From CAZAKZ01 sp964485695 (lineage in GTDB: Bacteria > Planctomycetota > JAFGQW01), in contig CAZAKZ010000038.1 of NCBI GenBank assembly GCA_964485695.1, forward strand, positions 1-42,669: a DNA stretch of 42,669 bases, given 5' to 3'. Below the pieces are notes generated by a model. It was not told where the DNA came from, did not search any database, and saw nothing but the letters and a program-made list of their open reading frames with translations. Positions 16,481 through 24,379 of the stretch are shown here, one piece after another; positions within the stretch are counted from its first letter, which is position 1; the number at the start of each line of letters is the position of its first letter. A program made the position numbers and the translations under genes.

Positions 16481-16990
16481 ATGAAGCGAAACGGTTTCAC
16501 GCTGCTGGAAGTCATCGTTACGCTGGCGGTTCTCGGACTCGTCTTCGCGGTGACGACAGCCAACTTCCATACCCTGTTCGCGAGCAGCCGCCTCGAGGCG
16601 GCGGGCCGCGGCCTCGGGGACCATTTCGCCTGCGCCGTCAGCCGTGCCTACACCACCGGCCGCTACCACACCCTGGTCTTCGACCTCACCGGCGGCACCT
16701 ACGCGATCCGGGAAGGCCGGGAGGAGGACGCCTCCCCCGAGATCCTGAAGTCGAGGCTGGGCAAGGGAATTAAATTCACCGACATCCAGGTGGGATACGA
16801 CACCTACGCGCCGCCCGGTACGCTGTCCGTCGAGATCTCCCCTCTGGGCGTGACCAACGACGTCCTCGTGAACCTGGAGGATGAGAAGGGGAGGGCCGTT
16901 GCCGTATCTCTGAACGCTCTCGTTCAGAGCGTCCGGTTTTTCGAGGAACACAAGACATACGAGGAGCTACAGGATGACCCGTCGTTTTGA
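16481..16990 (+). CDS. gspH: Minor pseudopilin
   Basis: 169 residues with a very short leader (MKRNG/FTLLEVIVTLAVLGL, Glu at +5), a transmembrane helix, and a strand-rich C-terminal domain (FACAVSRAYTTGRYHTLVFD, GGTYAIREGREED) of the GspH/FimT type. It forms part of the pseudopilus tip together with GspI, J and K. It lies 9 bases after gspG, and its 3' end overlaps gspI by 17 bases. Confidence 0.88.
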   Translation: MKRNGFTLLEVIVTLAVLGLVFAVTTANFHTLFASSRLEAAGRGLGDHFACAVSRAYTTGRYHTLVFDLTGGTYAIREGREEDASPEILKSRLGKGIKFTDIQVGYDTYAPPGTLSVEISPLGVTNDVLVNLEDEKGRAVAVSLNALVQSVRFFEEHKTYEELQDDPSF

Positions 16991-17366
16991 CCCTAGCACC
17001 GGAGCCGCCCCCCCTGGTATGGGGAGCGAGGGTGGATTCACCCTCATCGAGGTGGTTGCCGCCCTGCTCATCTCGGCGGTGGCCCTCACATGTATTCTCC
17101 AGAGCGAGACATGGAGCGTCCGGAGCGCAAGCCGCACCGCCGACCTGCGGGAAGCGTCGATACTCGGCGGCGCAAAGCTCCAGGAGCTCGCAACAGGCGC
17201 CGAGACGGAGGCATCGGGTAGCTTTTCGACCCGCGAGGACTGGTCCTGGGAAGCTGCCAGAGAACCCGTGGAGGGTGGCTTCGGTGCGGAGAGGATCACC
17301 ATCACGGTGACCTACGGCCACGGCGGTTCACGCAAGACCCTTCAGCTCGAGCAGATTGTCCAATGA
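16974..17366 (+). CDS. gspI: Minor pseudopilin
   Basis: 130 residues. The leader is longer than usual (about 21 residues, MTRRFDPSTGAAPPGMGSEG) and is followed by the cleavage site and N-terminus GFTLIEVVAALLISAVAL with Glu at +5. The mature protein is small, with a strand-rich end (RITITVTYGHGGSRKTLQL). Size and gene position between gspH and gspJ identify it as GspI. It overlaps both neighbours (17 bases with gspH, 4 with gspJ). Confidence 0.85.
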   Translation: MTRRFDPSTGAAPPGMGSEGGFTLIEVVAALLISAVALTCILQSETWSVRSASRTADLREASILGGAKLQELATGAETEASGSFSTREDWSWEAAREPVEGGFGAERITITVTYGHGGSRKTLQLEQIVQ

Positions 17367-17995
17367 AGAAGAAATCCGGTTTCACATTGATCGAGGTGCT
17401 GGTAACGCTGGCCATCGTGGCCATGTTTTCCTCCGCCGTGTATGCCATTTTCCTGCGGTCCGCCGTGGATGCCCGGTCCGTGCAGGAGTCCACCACCGCG
17501 TGGCGATGCGGCCAGTCGATCCTGCGGCTCCTCGATCAGGATCTGACGGCCTGCCTCCCGGCGGACTCCGGGTTCCCTCACTTCACGGGCAGCTACGACG
17601 TCTCGGAGGCCTCCCGCCTCGATTTTCTCACCACCACCAGTTCCCGGTCGGCCCGGGACGGCGGCGCCGCCGACGTGATCCGGGTTTCATACCGGGCCGA
17701 GGGGGAGGAGGGGGAGGAGGGCTTATTTAAGCTCTACCGCGTGGAGGATCCCTCGGGGGGCAGGAGTCCGGAGGGCGAGAGCGAGTACCAGCTCCTCCAT
17801 GGAGGGGTGAAACTGTTCGAACTGGAGTACTTCGACGGCGTCGCCTGGCAGAATGTCTGGAACGATTCCGGCCTGCCTCGGGCGACGCGGGTGAAACTCG
17901 TGCTTCAGAAAAAGATCCAGGTCAGCGCCGGCGGAATGGCAAGGGACCGGGAATTCTCCTTCACCTCGGTGGTGGCGATCCCGGCCGGCGGATAG
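17363..17995 (+). CDS. gspJ: Minor pseudopilin
   Basis: 210 residues. Leader MKKKSG, then FTLIEVLVTLAIVAMFSSAV (Glu at +5) and a long strand-rich C-terminal domain. The region AWRCGQSILRLLDQDLTACL corresponds to the conserved 'R.l.rDl..l' segment of GspJ, and YFDGVAWQNVWNDSGLPRA to its late conserved block ('W...lP.ai'). A run of acidic and glycine residues (AEGEEGEEG) sits in a loop. It starts inside the end of gspI (ATGA overlap). Confidence 0.92.
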   Translation: MKKKSGFTLIEVLVTLAIVAMFSSAVYAIFLRSAVDARSVQESTTAWRCGQSILRLLDQDLTACLPADSGFPHFTGSYDVSEASRLDFLTTTSSRSARDGGAADVIRVSYRAEGEEGEEGLFKLYRVEDPSGGRSPEGESEYQLLHGGVKLFELEYFDGVAWQNVWNDSGLPRATRVKLVLQKKIQVSAGGMARDREFSFTSVVAIPAGG

Positions 17996-18005
17996 AGGAG
18001 AGACC

Positions 18006-19412
18006 ATGGGCGCCTCGGCAGGCATTTTCATCAGAAACGGACACCTTCAGGTGGCCTGGCTCACCGGCTCGGTGCGAAAGCCCAGGGTCAGGACGTTCGT
18101 GGAGGCCGATCCCGCAAACGCCTTTTCCGAGGCCGGGATCCCGGTGCGGAAGGCCGCCGTCGCCCTGCCCTCCCGGCTGGTGAACGTGCGCAAGATCACC
18201 CTGCCCCTTACTGACGAGGGCCAGATCGGCCGGACCATGAGGTTTCAGGCCGAGCGCTACCTGCCCGGCATATCTCCCGACGACGTCGCCGTCGATTTCC
18301 TCCTCACCCGGAAGGAGAAGAGCCTCACGGAGCTCTTCCTTCTCGTCGTGAAGAAGTCCGACCTGGAGGAATACCTCGCGCCCCTGCGCGCGGCCGGCAT
18401 CGAGGCGGCGTCCATCACCGTGGACTTTGCTGCCCTCATGAACGTGGCGGCCCAGGCCCGACTCTTCGATGGCGTTTCCAGCACCGTGTTGGTGCACTTC
18501 TCGGGAGAAGAAATCCTGCTCCTCCTCGTCCGGGACAGGCACCTCCAGGCGGTGCGGAGGCTGCCTCCGGGGGAGGCGTCCGGCATCCCCGAGCGCATCG
18601 CCCGGGAGGTGGAGTATTCCCTCACCTCCGCCGGCTTCGATGGTACGCCCGGCAGGACGGTCCTGTCCGGGGATCTTCCGGAAAGCCCCATCGTGGACGC
18701 CCTGGAGCACGCCCTCGACTGCGAGGTCATCCGCTTCGATGCCTCCGCGTCGTGGAAGTGCTCTGCAGGACCCGAGGCCGAAGCGCTCCTTCGTCGGTTC
18801 CCCATGGCCCCCGGTGCGGCCCTCGGGGCCCTGGGCAAGACCGCGGTCTCAGTGGACTTTCTCCGGGAGGCCTACCGCTACCGTACGCCGTACGAGATCG
18901 CCCGGAAGCCCCTCGTTATAGCCGCGGTTCTGGTCGTTGCTTTCATCGCGGTGGAGCTGATCTCCACCATGGAGGCCGCGGGCCGGGCCGAGGACTATTA
19001 CGGGCGGATGAACAGGCACGCCCGGTCCCTGTTCAAGAGCGTCGTTCGCGGGAAGAGACCGAAATTCTCCAGCACGTTTCACAAGACCCTCGCTGGCCTC
19101 GTGAAGCAGCGGTTGAACAACAATGCAGGTGAACAGGACTGGCATAGCTTCCTGGACTTCATGAACACCCTGACGCTCCATCTGCCCACCGACGACAGGA
19201 CCGTGATTCTGTCGGTGAGCTTCAAGGGACAGAAGGCGACGCTCCGTGGAGAGGCGGACGACGTGGACAGCTTCGAGGCCATCGCGAACTCCCTGGAGAA
19301 ATCGGGCAAGTTCGAGGTCCGCACACCGTTCCGCGTGCGCACCCAGCGCCGGCGCCAGAGCGCGAGGAAGCCCCTCTCCTTCACTATCGAGCTCTCTCCG
19401 AGGAGGAAATAA
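18006..19412 (+). CDS. gspL: Type II secretion assembly protein with actin-like (PilM-type) domain
   Basis: 468 residues. Residues 1 to about 290 form an actin/PilM-like cytoplasmic domain (GIFIRNGHLQVAWL, VALPSRLVNVRKITLPL, MRFQAERYLPG) that would bind the N-terminal domain of GspE. One membrane segment follows at about 302-322 (PLVIAAVLVVAFIAVELIS), then a periplasmic helix and a ferredoxin-like domain (about 370-468, VILSVSFKGQKATLRGEADD) comparable to PilN/GspL C-terminal domains. It links the cytoplasmic motor to GspM and the periplasmic parts. The start follows GAGGAGA about 5 bases upstream. Confidence 0.9.
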   Translation: MGASAGIFIRNGHLQVAWLTGSVRKPRVRTFVEADPANAFSEAGIPVRKAAVALPSRLVNVRKITLPLTDEGQIGRTMRFQAERYLPGISPDDVAVDFLLTRKEKSLTELFLLVVKKSDLEEYLAPLRAAGIEAASITVDFAALMNVAAQARLFDGVSSTVLVHFSGEEILLLLVRDRHLQAVRRLPPGEASGIPERIAREVEYSLTSAGFDGTPGRTVLSGDLPESPIVDALEHALDCEVIRFDASASWKCSAGPEAEALLRRFPMAPGAALGALGKTAVSVDFLREAYRYRTPYEIARKPLVIAAVLVVAFIAVELISTMEAAGRAEDYYGRMNRHARSLFKSVVRGKRPKFSSTFHKTLAGLVKQRLNNNAGEQDWHSFLDFMNTLTLHLPTDDRTVILSVSFKGQKATLRGEADDVDSFEAIANSLEKSGKFEVRTPFRVRTQRRRQSARKPLSFTIELSPRRK

Positions 19413-19413
19413 C

Positions 19414-20016
19414 GTGGTGCCCGAGGAAAGACCAACCCTCGTCAAGGACCTGCGCCTCTACATCCTCCTCGGCGTGGTGGCCGTCGTCCTCCTGATCTTC
19501 CTGGCGGACGAGCACGCGGGGCTCGAGGATACCCGGGCCAGGATCCGGTCCTTCGAGGACAAGGTCCTGAAGGCCAGGGACACCATCCGGTTCAACCGCG
19601 ACGTCCTGCTCCCGCCGCGGGAAAAGGTGCTCAATCCGTCCCTGCTGGCGGAGAAGAGCCTGCGGACCGTGGTCATGGAGGCCTGCGAGAAGGTGGGGAT
19701 CTCCGGGAATCTGGAAGCCGTCAATCCCGGCGAGGACAGGAAGAAGGGCATCCTCCGGGCGCGGGTGGTCATCCGGGGTGTGGAGCTCAGGAAGATCGTC
19801 GGGTTCATCGTTCACCTCAAGAACTGCTCGGCGGGAATCCGGGACACCGACGCCTCCCTGCGGATGATGGGATACAACCTGGATCGCTGGCGCCTGGACA
19901 TCACCCTGGAGGCGCCGCCCGGGGTCCGTTCCCGGGCCCGGGGGCCCGGAGGGAACGCGAAGGACAACAACGCGAAGGACAAAACGGAGAAGGCCGATGG
20001 TTCGACCGCGGAATGA
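19414..20016 (+). CDS. gspM: GspM/PilO-like inner-membrane protein
   Basis: 200 residues from the GTG at 19414, chosen because AGGAGG lies seven bases upstream and because the frame upstream is antisense-like low-complexity sequence inside gspL. A short cytoplasmic end is followed by one membrane helix (LYILLGVVAVVLLIFLADE, about residues 13-31), a coiled-coil region (DTRARIRSFEDKVLKARDTI), and a ferredoxin-like periplasmic domain (RARVVIRGVELRKIVGFIVH). The C-terminus is a low-complexity Asn/Lys tail. Sequence similarity to GspM is weak, but size, topology and its place directly after gspL fit; PilO is the main alternative name. Confidence 0.75.
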   Translation: MVPEERPTLVKDLRLYILLGVVAVVLLIFLADEHAGLEDTRARIRSFEDKVLKARDTIRFNRDVLLPPREKVLNPSLLAEKSLRTVVMEACEKVGISGNLEAVNPGEDRKKGILRARVVIRGVELRKIVGFIVHLKNCSAGIRDTDASLRMMGYNLDRWRLDITLEAPPGVRSRARGPGGNAKDNNAKDKTEKADGSTAE

Positions 20017-20830
20017 GAGGGGAGCGATTCTGCTCCTGGTGCTCCTGGTGGGAAGCATCCTGTTCGTCATCGTCGGACAGTTCTCCCGGTCCATGGTGCT
20101 GGACCGGGTGCTGGCGCAGAACCATCTCCGGGACGCTCAGGTCCGGTGCGACATGAAGAGCGCGGCAGCGCTGTTCAAGGCCGCTGTGAGCCGGGGTGAG
20201 GCCGAGAGCCCCGTATCGTTTTCCCTCCCCTCCGGGATCGTCTCCCTCGCCTGGACCGACGAGTCCGGAAAGTACAACATCAACAATCTGCGGTCCGAGG
20301 ACGTGAACCTGGCGACGCAGCAGCTGGACAGGCTCTTCGGGCTCCTTGAGGCGAAGAACATCGTCACGGTGCTCGGCCTCTCCGGAGCCATCGCCGATTT
20401 CGTCCTGGTGTCCGAGCGACCCATCCTCAGCCTGGGCGAGCTGAAGCAGATCGACGGCGTCACGGAAGAGGTCCTGCGCGGCCTGGAACCGTACCTGACA
20501 GTCTACTCCGACGGCCTCGTCAACTTCAACGAGGCGCCGACGGAGGTCCTCTCCAGCCTCACCGGGGGGGTCGGCAGCGCCAGGGCCGTCGAACAGCTGA
20601 AACAGAAGCTGGAGAATCCCGGGGCAAAGGTCCCCGGTGCAATTGCCGGTGCAGCTAACCGCATCAGAAAGAACGTATCCGCTGACGCACGGGCCTACCG
20701 GGCCCGGATCCGCCTGGAGGGCGATTTCGCAGTGCGTGACTTCGAGGTGGCCGTCCGCAGGGAGGACGGCCGGTTTCGCACGGTCCTCTTTAACGAGCTG
20801 GAAGAGAGCCATGAGCGGTTCGACGAATAG
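19997..20830 (+). CDS. gspK: Minor pseudopilin at the pseudopilus tip
   Basis: 277 residues. It has the GspK-type N-terminus: a basic leader (MVRPRNERG), then AILLLVLLVGSILFVIVGQF without the Glu at +5 that other pseudopilins have. The SAM-like helical domain characteristic of GspK follows (SLAWTDESGKYNINNLRSED, with the conserved D-E-x-G-K-x-N-I-N; then PILSLGELKQIDGVTEEVL and VNFNEAPTEVLSSL). It caps the GspI-J-K tip complex. The gene overlaps gspM by 20 bases and gspC by 20 bases. Confidence 0.92.
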   Translation: MVRPRNERGAILLLVLLVGSILFVIVGQFSRSMVLDRVLAQNHLRDAQVRCDMKSAAALFKAAVSRGEAESPVSFSLPSGIVSLAWTDESGKYNINNLRSEDVNLATQQLDRLFGLLEAKNIVTVLGLSGAIADFVLVSERPILSLGELKQIDGVTEEVLRGLEPYLTVYSDGLVNFNEAPTEVLSSLTGGVGSARAVEQLKQKLENPGAKVPGAIAGAANRIRKNVSADARAYRARIRLEGDFAVRDFEVAVRREDGRFRTVLFNELEESHERFDE

Positions 20831-21518
20831 ACTCTTACTTGTCTTCTACGGCATCGCCGTCGTTTTGGCCGTGTTGACGGCGAACAGCCTCCTCGACCTC
20901 GTCTTCGCCGCCCCGCAGGACGGGAAGAGTCGAGGCGTCTTCCGGAAGCCCACCGGCTCCTCCAGCCGGTTGAACGGCAGGGTGAGCCTTGACGACTACA
21001 TCACCATCCTGCCCGACCGCTTCTGCGGCCAGACCCGCTGGAGGGCTCCGGTGAAGCGCGGGAAGGGAGGGCTGGAGTCGGTCTATGTTCTGAGAGGCAT
21101 CGCGGTCCATTCGAATCCCATCCTTTCCCGGGCCTTCATCGAGGTGCCCGGGGTGGAGGGCCAGCAGGCGTACCGCACCGGCGACGCCGTCCACGGGGCC
21201 ATGCTCATCCGCATCGACAGGGAACAGGTCGAACTGAAGAAGGGCACCCAGACCCTCACGCTGAAGGTCAGCTTCGAGGACGAGAAGCCCGCGGGCTTCA
21301 ACGCCGCGGCTCCCGGTACCCGGACACAGAGCTTCGAGGCCGAGATCGCGAAGCTGCCGGCCGCAGCCCGGAGGGCCCTGAACCGTGCCACGCCGCAGCA
21401 GCGCAAGCAGTTCATGGCTCTGCCTCCAGCGGAGCGCACCAAGGCGCTGCGCAGATACCTGCGCAAGCTCCAGGCAGACAGGAAGAAACAGAAGCGCGCG
21501 AAGAAGAAGGCGCCTTGA
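20811..21518 (+). CDS. gspC: Type II secretion clutch protein (GspC-like)
   Basis: 235 residues from the ATG at 20811, inside the end of gspK. One N-terminal membrane helix (LLLVFYGIAVVLAVLTANSLL) is followed by a linker and the HR domain (about residues 88-150: VYVLRGIAVHSNPILSRAFI, QQAYRTGDAVHGAMLIRIDR, then VELKKGTQTLTL). In T2SS this domain contacts the N0 domain of the secretin and connects the inner-membrane platform to it. No PDZ domain follows; instead there is a helical, strongly basic tail (RRALNRATPQQRKQFMALPP, ending KKQKRAKKKAP). gspC is usually first in T2SS operons, before gspD; here it is last. Confidence 0.82.
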   Translation: MSGSTNRLLLVFYGIAVVLAVLTANSLLDLVFAAPQDGKSRGVFRKPTGSSSRLNGRVSLDDYITILPDRFCGQTRWRAPVKRGKGGLESVYVLRGIAVHSNPILSRAFIEVPGVEGQQAYRTGDAVHGAMLIRIDREQVELKKGTQTLTLKVSFEDEKPAGFNAAAPGTRTQSFEAEIAKLPAAARRALNRATPQQRKQFMALPPAERTKALRRYLRKLQADRKKQKRAKKKAP

Positions 21519-21781
21519 GGGGGTACCCCCGTGGGGCCGATCGAATTTCCGGGCTGACCTCTTTCGACAGAAGGAAAATCGATCTCCTGGCCAAAAATAA
21601 CTTTCGAAACTCGCAGTACCACTACATCACCAAGATGGCCTCTTGACAATCCTTCTCATGGAAAGTCCTTGGACCATTTCATATCTCCGGCTCAGACCGC
21701 GGCCTCATCCCCTTCGTGTGGCTGACCTTCGCGCGGCCCCTGTTCATGGCGTCGCCGCCATAGGTTCCGTACGTGGTTCTG

Positions 21782-22123
21782 CTATTCCGGCTCCTCCCAC
21801 CGGCGTTGCTCCTGGATCTGGCTATCGAGGCCCGCTACGCCATCCACCGGCAAGATGAACGCGATGCCGGCGCCGGGTTCGCGGAACTTTCCCTCCTCAA
21901 CGATAGCGCGAAGGACGGCGTCGACTCGCGGCGCCGCGAGGAGGAAGAACACCAGGTCGGTCTGTGCCTCAAGGCTGAGGCCGAAAAACGTCTTCGCCTC
22001 GTGTACACCCGTGCCGCGGCCCGGAATGATGGTGGCGCCTGTCGCACCTGCGGCTTTGGCGGCGTCCACGATGCGGTCGGTGATGTTGGGTTTCACCGCT
22101 GCGATAATGAGCTTGAACTCCAT
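21782..22123 (-). CDS. P-II-like signalling protein linked to DUF1538 transporters
   Basis: 113 residues with the ferredoxin-like P-II layout: MEFKLIIAAVKPNITDRIVD (first strand and helix), GATGATIIPGRG (second strand), a T-loop-like region (GVHEAKTFFGL), TDLVFFLLAAPRVDAVLRAI (third strand and helix), and GAGIAFILPVDGVAGL (last strand). The uridylylated tyrosine of classical GlnB/GlnK is absent, so it belongs to the divergent P-II-like group that binds adenine nucleotides or other ligands and controls a neighbouring transporter. The ATG at 22123 lies one base after the stop of the second DUF1538 gene and follows GGGAG. Shorter than the longest possible frame; upstream codons are not conserved-looking. 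Confidence 0.8.
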   Translation of the reverse strand: MEFKLIIAAVKPNITDRIVDAAKAAGATGATIIPGRGTGVHEAKTFFGLSLEAQTDLVFFLLAAPRVDAVLRAIVEEGKFREPGAGIAFILPVDGVAGLDSQIQEQRRWEEPE

Positions 22124-22124
22124 T

Positions 22125-22904
22125 CTATGTCTCCCGGGCTGGAGGCCGGCGCAAGCGCGCCCACATGTTGGCGATCTGAGCATAACCCATGACGGTCATC
22201 ATCGGAAACAGGCTAGCAAACGCAATCAGGCCGAAACCCTCGACGGCCGGATTGCGGCCCGGAATGCCCGTCGCTAGGCCGAGTCCGAGCGCGGCCACGA
22301 GGGGAACCGTGATCGTCGAAGTCGTAACGCCGCCGCAATCATATGCGAGCGGGATGATGGTGCGTGGGGCGAATGCCGTCTGGATGACCAGAAAAACGTA
22401 GCCGGCGGCGAGGTAAAGGACGAGCGGAGTACCGGTGACGATGCGGAATGATCCCAGCGCGACGCCTATGGCTACGCCGATGGCTACGGCAAAGCGTAGG
22501 CCGAGCTGGCTGATGGTGCCGCCAGTGATGCGGTTGGCCTTCAGGGCCACGGCGATGAGGGCCGGCTCCGCGATGGTCGTCGAGAAGCCGATCAGGGCCG
22601 CGAAGACGTAGACCCATCCGTAGATTTGCCAACCCGGATCCGGATGCCCCTCGGAGGTCCCGAAGACGAATTCGGGCGCCGTCAGCTGCCCGGCCATGAG
22701 CCGGCCCAGCGGGAAAAGAGAGCTCTCGAGCCCGACAAGTAAGAAGGCCAGACCGGCCAGGACGAACAAGCCTCCCGTCACGAGGCGTCGCACACGCGGG
22801 ATCGGTTGGCGAAGAACCAGGAACTGGAAGGCCACGATGAAGACGAATACCGGCAACACATCCCAAAGCGTATCGAGAAAGGACTGTCCAAACTGCCGGA
22901 GCAT
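22125..22904 (-). CDS. DUF1538 membrane protein, second subunit
   Basis: 259 residues with six to eight hydrophobic segments. The DUF1538 signature AYDCGGVTTSTITVPLVAAL is present near residue 205, along with IGFSTTIAEPALIAVALKAN and GFGLIAFASLFPMMTVMGYA. Family knowledge: DUF1538 proteins usually come as two adjacent genes, and such a pair (UmpAB) has been reported as a two-subunit Na+(K+)/H+ antiporter; ion specificity here is not known. The ATG overlaps the stop of the first DUF1538 gene (TGATG); a GTG one codon earlier is also possible. An insertion in the first half (FVFGTSEGHPDPGWQIYG) distinguishes it from its partner. Confidence 0.85.
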   Translation of the reverse strand: MLRQFGQSFLDTLWDVLPVFVFIVAFQFLVLRQPIPRVRRLVTGGLFVLAGLAFLLVGLESSLFPLGRLMAGQLTAPEFVFGTSEGHPDPGWQIYGWVYVFAALIGFSTTIAEPALIAVALKANRITGGTISQLGLRFAVAIGVAIGVALGSFRIVTGTPLVLYLAAGYVFLVIQTAFAPRTIIPLAYDCGGVTTSTITVPLVAALGLGLATGIPGRNPAVEGFGLIAFASLFPMMTVMGYAQIANMWARLRRPPARET

Positions 22905-23650
22905 CACCGGCCCCCGAAGACGAAGAATCCGAATCCCATGACGAAGATCATGGGGAAAAGGGAAGCGAACGCGATAAGGCCAAAGCCGTCCACCATGGGG
23001 TTGCGGCCACGGATGGACGAGGCCAGCCCGACGCCGAGCGCCGTGGCGAGCGGCACGGTGACCGTGGAGGTGGTGACACCGCCAGAGTCAAAGGCGATGC
23101 CGACGATGGGTTTCGGCGCGACGAGGGTCATGAGGATGACCACCAGGTATCCACCGATCACCAGTTTGTGAACCGGCCAGCCGCGTACGATTCGGAGGAC
23201 GCCGATGGCGAAGGCTAGGCCCACCGAGAAGGCGACTGTGAGACGCAAACCCAATGCGTACGTGTCAGCGGCGGAGGAAGTTGCCGCGATGAGGCCGGCT
23301 TCGGTCGCTACCTCGGCGGCTTTGCTGCTGATGGCGATCAAGGCCGGCTCCGCCACGGTCGTGGTGAATCCGAGGCCGAAGCTGAAAACGAGGAGCCACA
23401 GCAGGCTGCCCTTGCGGGCCAGGGCGGTGGCCATCGCATCCCCGATGGGGAATAGCCCCATTTTGAGCCCTTCTACGAAGAGCATCAGTCCCACGACGAC
23501 GAAAACGGCGCCCAAAAGCACCTCGGTGAGCTGCGGAAACGGTTGACCCAGTACGACCAGCTGGAAGACGGCGATGACCAGGATGATGGGAACCAGGTCG
23601 AGGAACGCCGTTCCGAGCTTCTTCAGGACAGGGGCGAGCAGTGCTTTCAC
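22904..23650 (-). CDS. DUF1538 membrane protein, first subunit
   Basis: 248 residues, starting from a GTG at 23650 with only a weak GGTGA upstream. Same architecture as the next gene: LIFLxEGL-type segment (LMLFVEGLKMGLFPIGDAM), GFTTTVAEPALIAISSKAAE, signature AFDSGGVTTSTVTVPLATAL, and the end GFGLIAFASLFPMIFVMGFG. The two paralogues are clearly related over their full length and presumably form a heteromeric transporter in the inner membrane. This is the first gene of a three-gene operon (DUF1538-DUF1538-P-II-like) transcribed leftward, with one- to four-base overlaps or gaps. Confidence 0.85.
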   Translation of the reverse strand: MKALLAPVLKKLGTAFLDLVPIILVIAVFQLVVLGQPFPQLTEVLLGAVFVVVGLMLFVEGLKMGLFPIGDAMATALARKGSLLWLLVFSFGLGFTTTVAEPALIAISSKAAEVATEAGLIAATSSAADTYALGLRLTVAFSVGLAFAIGVLRIVRGWPVHKLVIGGYLVVILMTLVAPKPIVGIAFDSGGVTTSTVTVPLATALGVGLASSIRGRNPMVDGFGLIAFASLFPMIFVMGFGFFVFGGR

Positions 23651-23722
23651 CGTGAGTCACCGAGTAACCGTTTTGCGCGGCCCTCGAAATCGGGCCCGTG
23701 GTCAGAACGTACCTCGCGCACA

Positions 23723-23860
23723 TCACCTACCCCTTAGCGTCTCCTTCAGGGCGTCGCAAGCTGATTCCAGGATCCTGACCCGAGTGTGGTGCTTGTTGTT
23801 GGCGGCGACGAGGTGCCAGAGGGCGTGCTACATGCTCGTCCGGGCCATAATCTCGTTGTT
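23723..23860 (-). pseudogene. C-terminal remnant of a PPK2-family polyphosphate kinase
   Basis: Reading the minus strand from 23860 gives NNEIMARTSM, a TAG stop, HALWHLVAANNKHHTRVRIL, then ESACDALKETLRGR and TGA. This is the C-terminal end of PPK2/polyphosphate:AMP phosphotransferase proteins, where an E-M-L-x-R-T-S-T segment is followed by APWH(L/V)V.A(N/D)(N/D)K..AR..VL......L. The in-frame stop and the absence of the rest of the gene (normally about 250-500 residues) show that it is a dead fragment. Confidence 0.65.
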
Positions 23861-23921
23861 CTGACCCAGTGATTCTCGGCGTGGTCCTACCCTCTATGAC
23901 TCATTTTATATCAGGGAAAAT

Positions 23922-23938
23922 CCCCGGCTCTGCCGGGG
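23922..23938. repeat. REP-like short hairpin
   Basis: A perfect 7-bp stem CCCCGGC/GCCGGGG with a TCT loop, flanked by AT-rich sequence (ATTTTATATCAGGGAAAAT on the left). On the minus strand it is followed by ATTTTCC, so a weak terminator is possible, but no gene ends there. The form resembles REP or transposon-end hairpins. A single copy in this window. Confidence 0.4.
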
Positions 23939-24070
23939 GACTCGAAAAGTATGACGGTTCCGGGAATCGAGCTGGGAAGTCCTCTACATCGGTCATCCGA
24001 GATGGAGAGCATTCACAGCTGTTATCTCCGAGGTGTGCAATAGCATTGTTGCGGGCAATGAATCTCACGC

Positions 24071-24238
24071 CCTATTTTTATCCTGAAATCGGGACACAAC
24101 CTGCAGGAATGGGAGCGGGTGGTGCTGCTCCGGCTGGGCCGCTTCCAGAGGGTGATAAAACCGGGCATCTGCTGGGTGGTCCCGGCGATCGACATGATCG
24201 CGCAGGTCGTAGACATGCGGATCAGCAACAGGAAACAG
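24071..24238 (+). pseudogene. N-terminal remnant of a stomatin/prohibitin-family (SPFH) gene
   Basis: The frame reads PIFILKSGHNLQEWERVVLL, then RLGRFQRVIKPGICWVVPAI and DMIAQVVDMRISNR. This is the start of the SPFH domain of stomatin-like proteins, in which (E)xERxVVxRLGRxxxVxxPGLxxxxPxIDxxxxVDxR is highly conserved. After SNR the frame continues into unrelated sequence (KQGPRAPLGK) and stops at 24310. The remaining 200 or so residues and a membrane hairpin with start codon are missing, so this is a fragment. Confidence 0.65.
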
Positions 24239-24278
24239 GGACCGAGAGCACCCTTGGGGAAATCACATTCCTCTCCCG

Positions 24279-24379
24279 GACAAGGAAGAGGGAGCTGCTT
24301 TCGGGAGTGACGGTATTTTCCTTTTGGCCTCGGTATCAGGCGGGCGGAAATACTCCCCGGCTCCCTCTTCCCCCTTGTC
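24279..24379. repeat. Long imperfect inverted repeat
   Basis: Left arm 24279-24321 and right arm 24346-24379 pair in three blocks (GACAAGG; AAGAGGGAGC; CGGGAGT then TATTTTCC against the complements of GGAAATACTCCCCG, GCTCCCTCTT and CCTTGTC), with a 24-base loop and small bulges in the left arm. It lies in non-coding, decayed DNA. The stretch 23651-24880 otherwise holds the PPK2 and stomatin remnants, the REP-like hairpin, a doubtful frame at 24457-24870, and the promoter of the kinase operon at its right end. Confidence 0.55.

Noticed and set aside
21519..21530. Palindrome GGGGGTACCCCC directly after gspC as a terminator
   Set aside because: It has no loop and no T-run. An imperfect inverted repeat further on (21539-21550 with 21573-21584) is also not followed by T residues, so no terminator is called for the T2SS operon.
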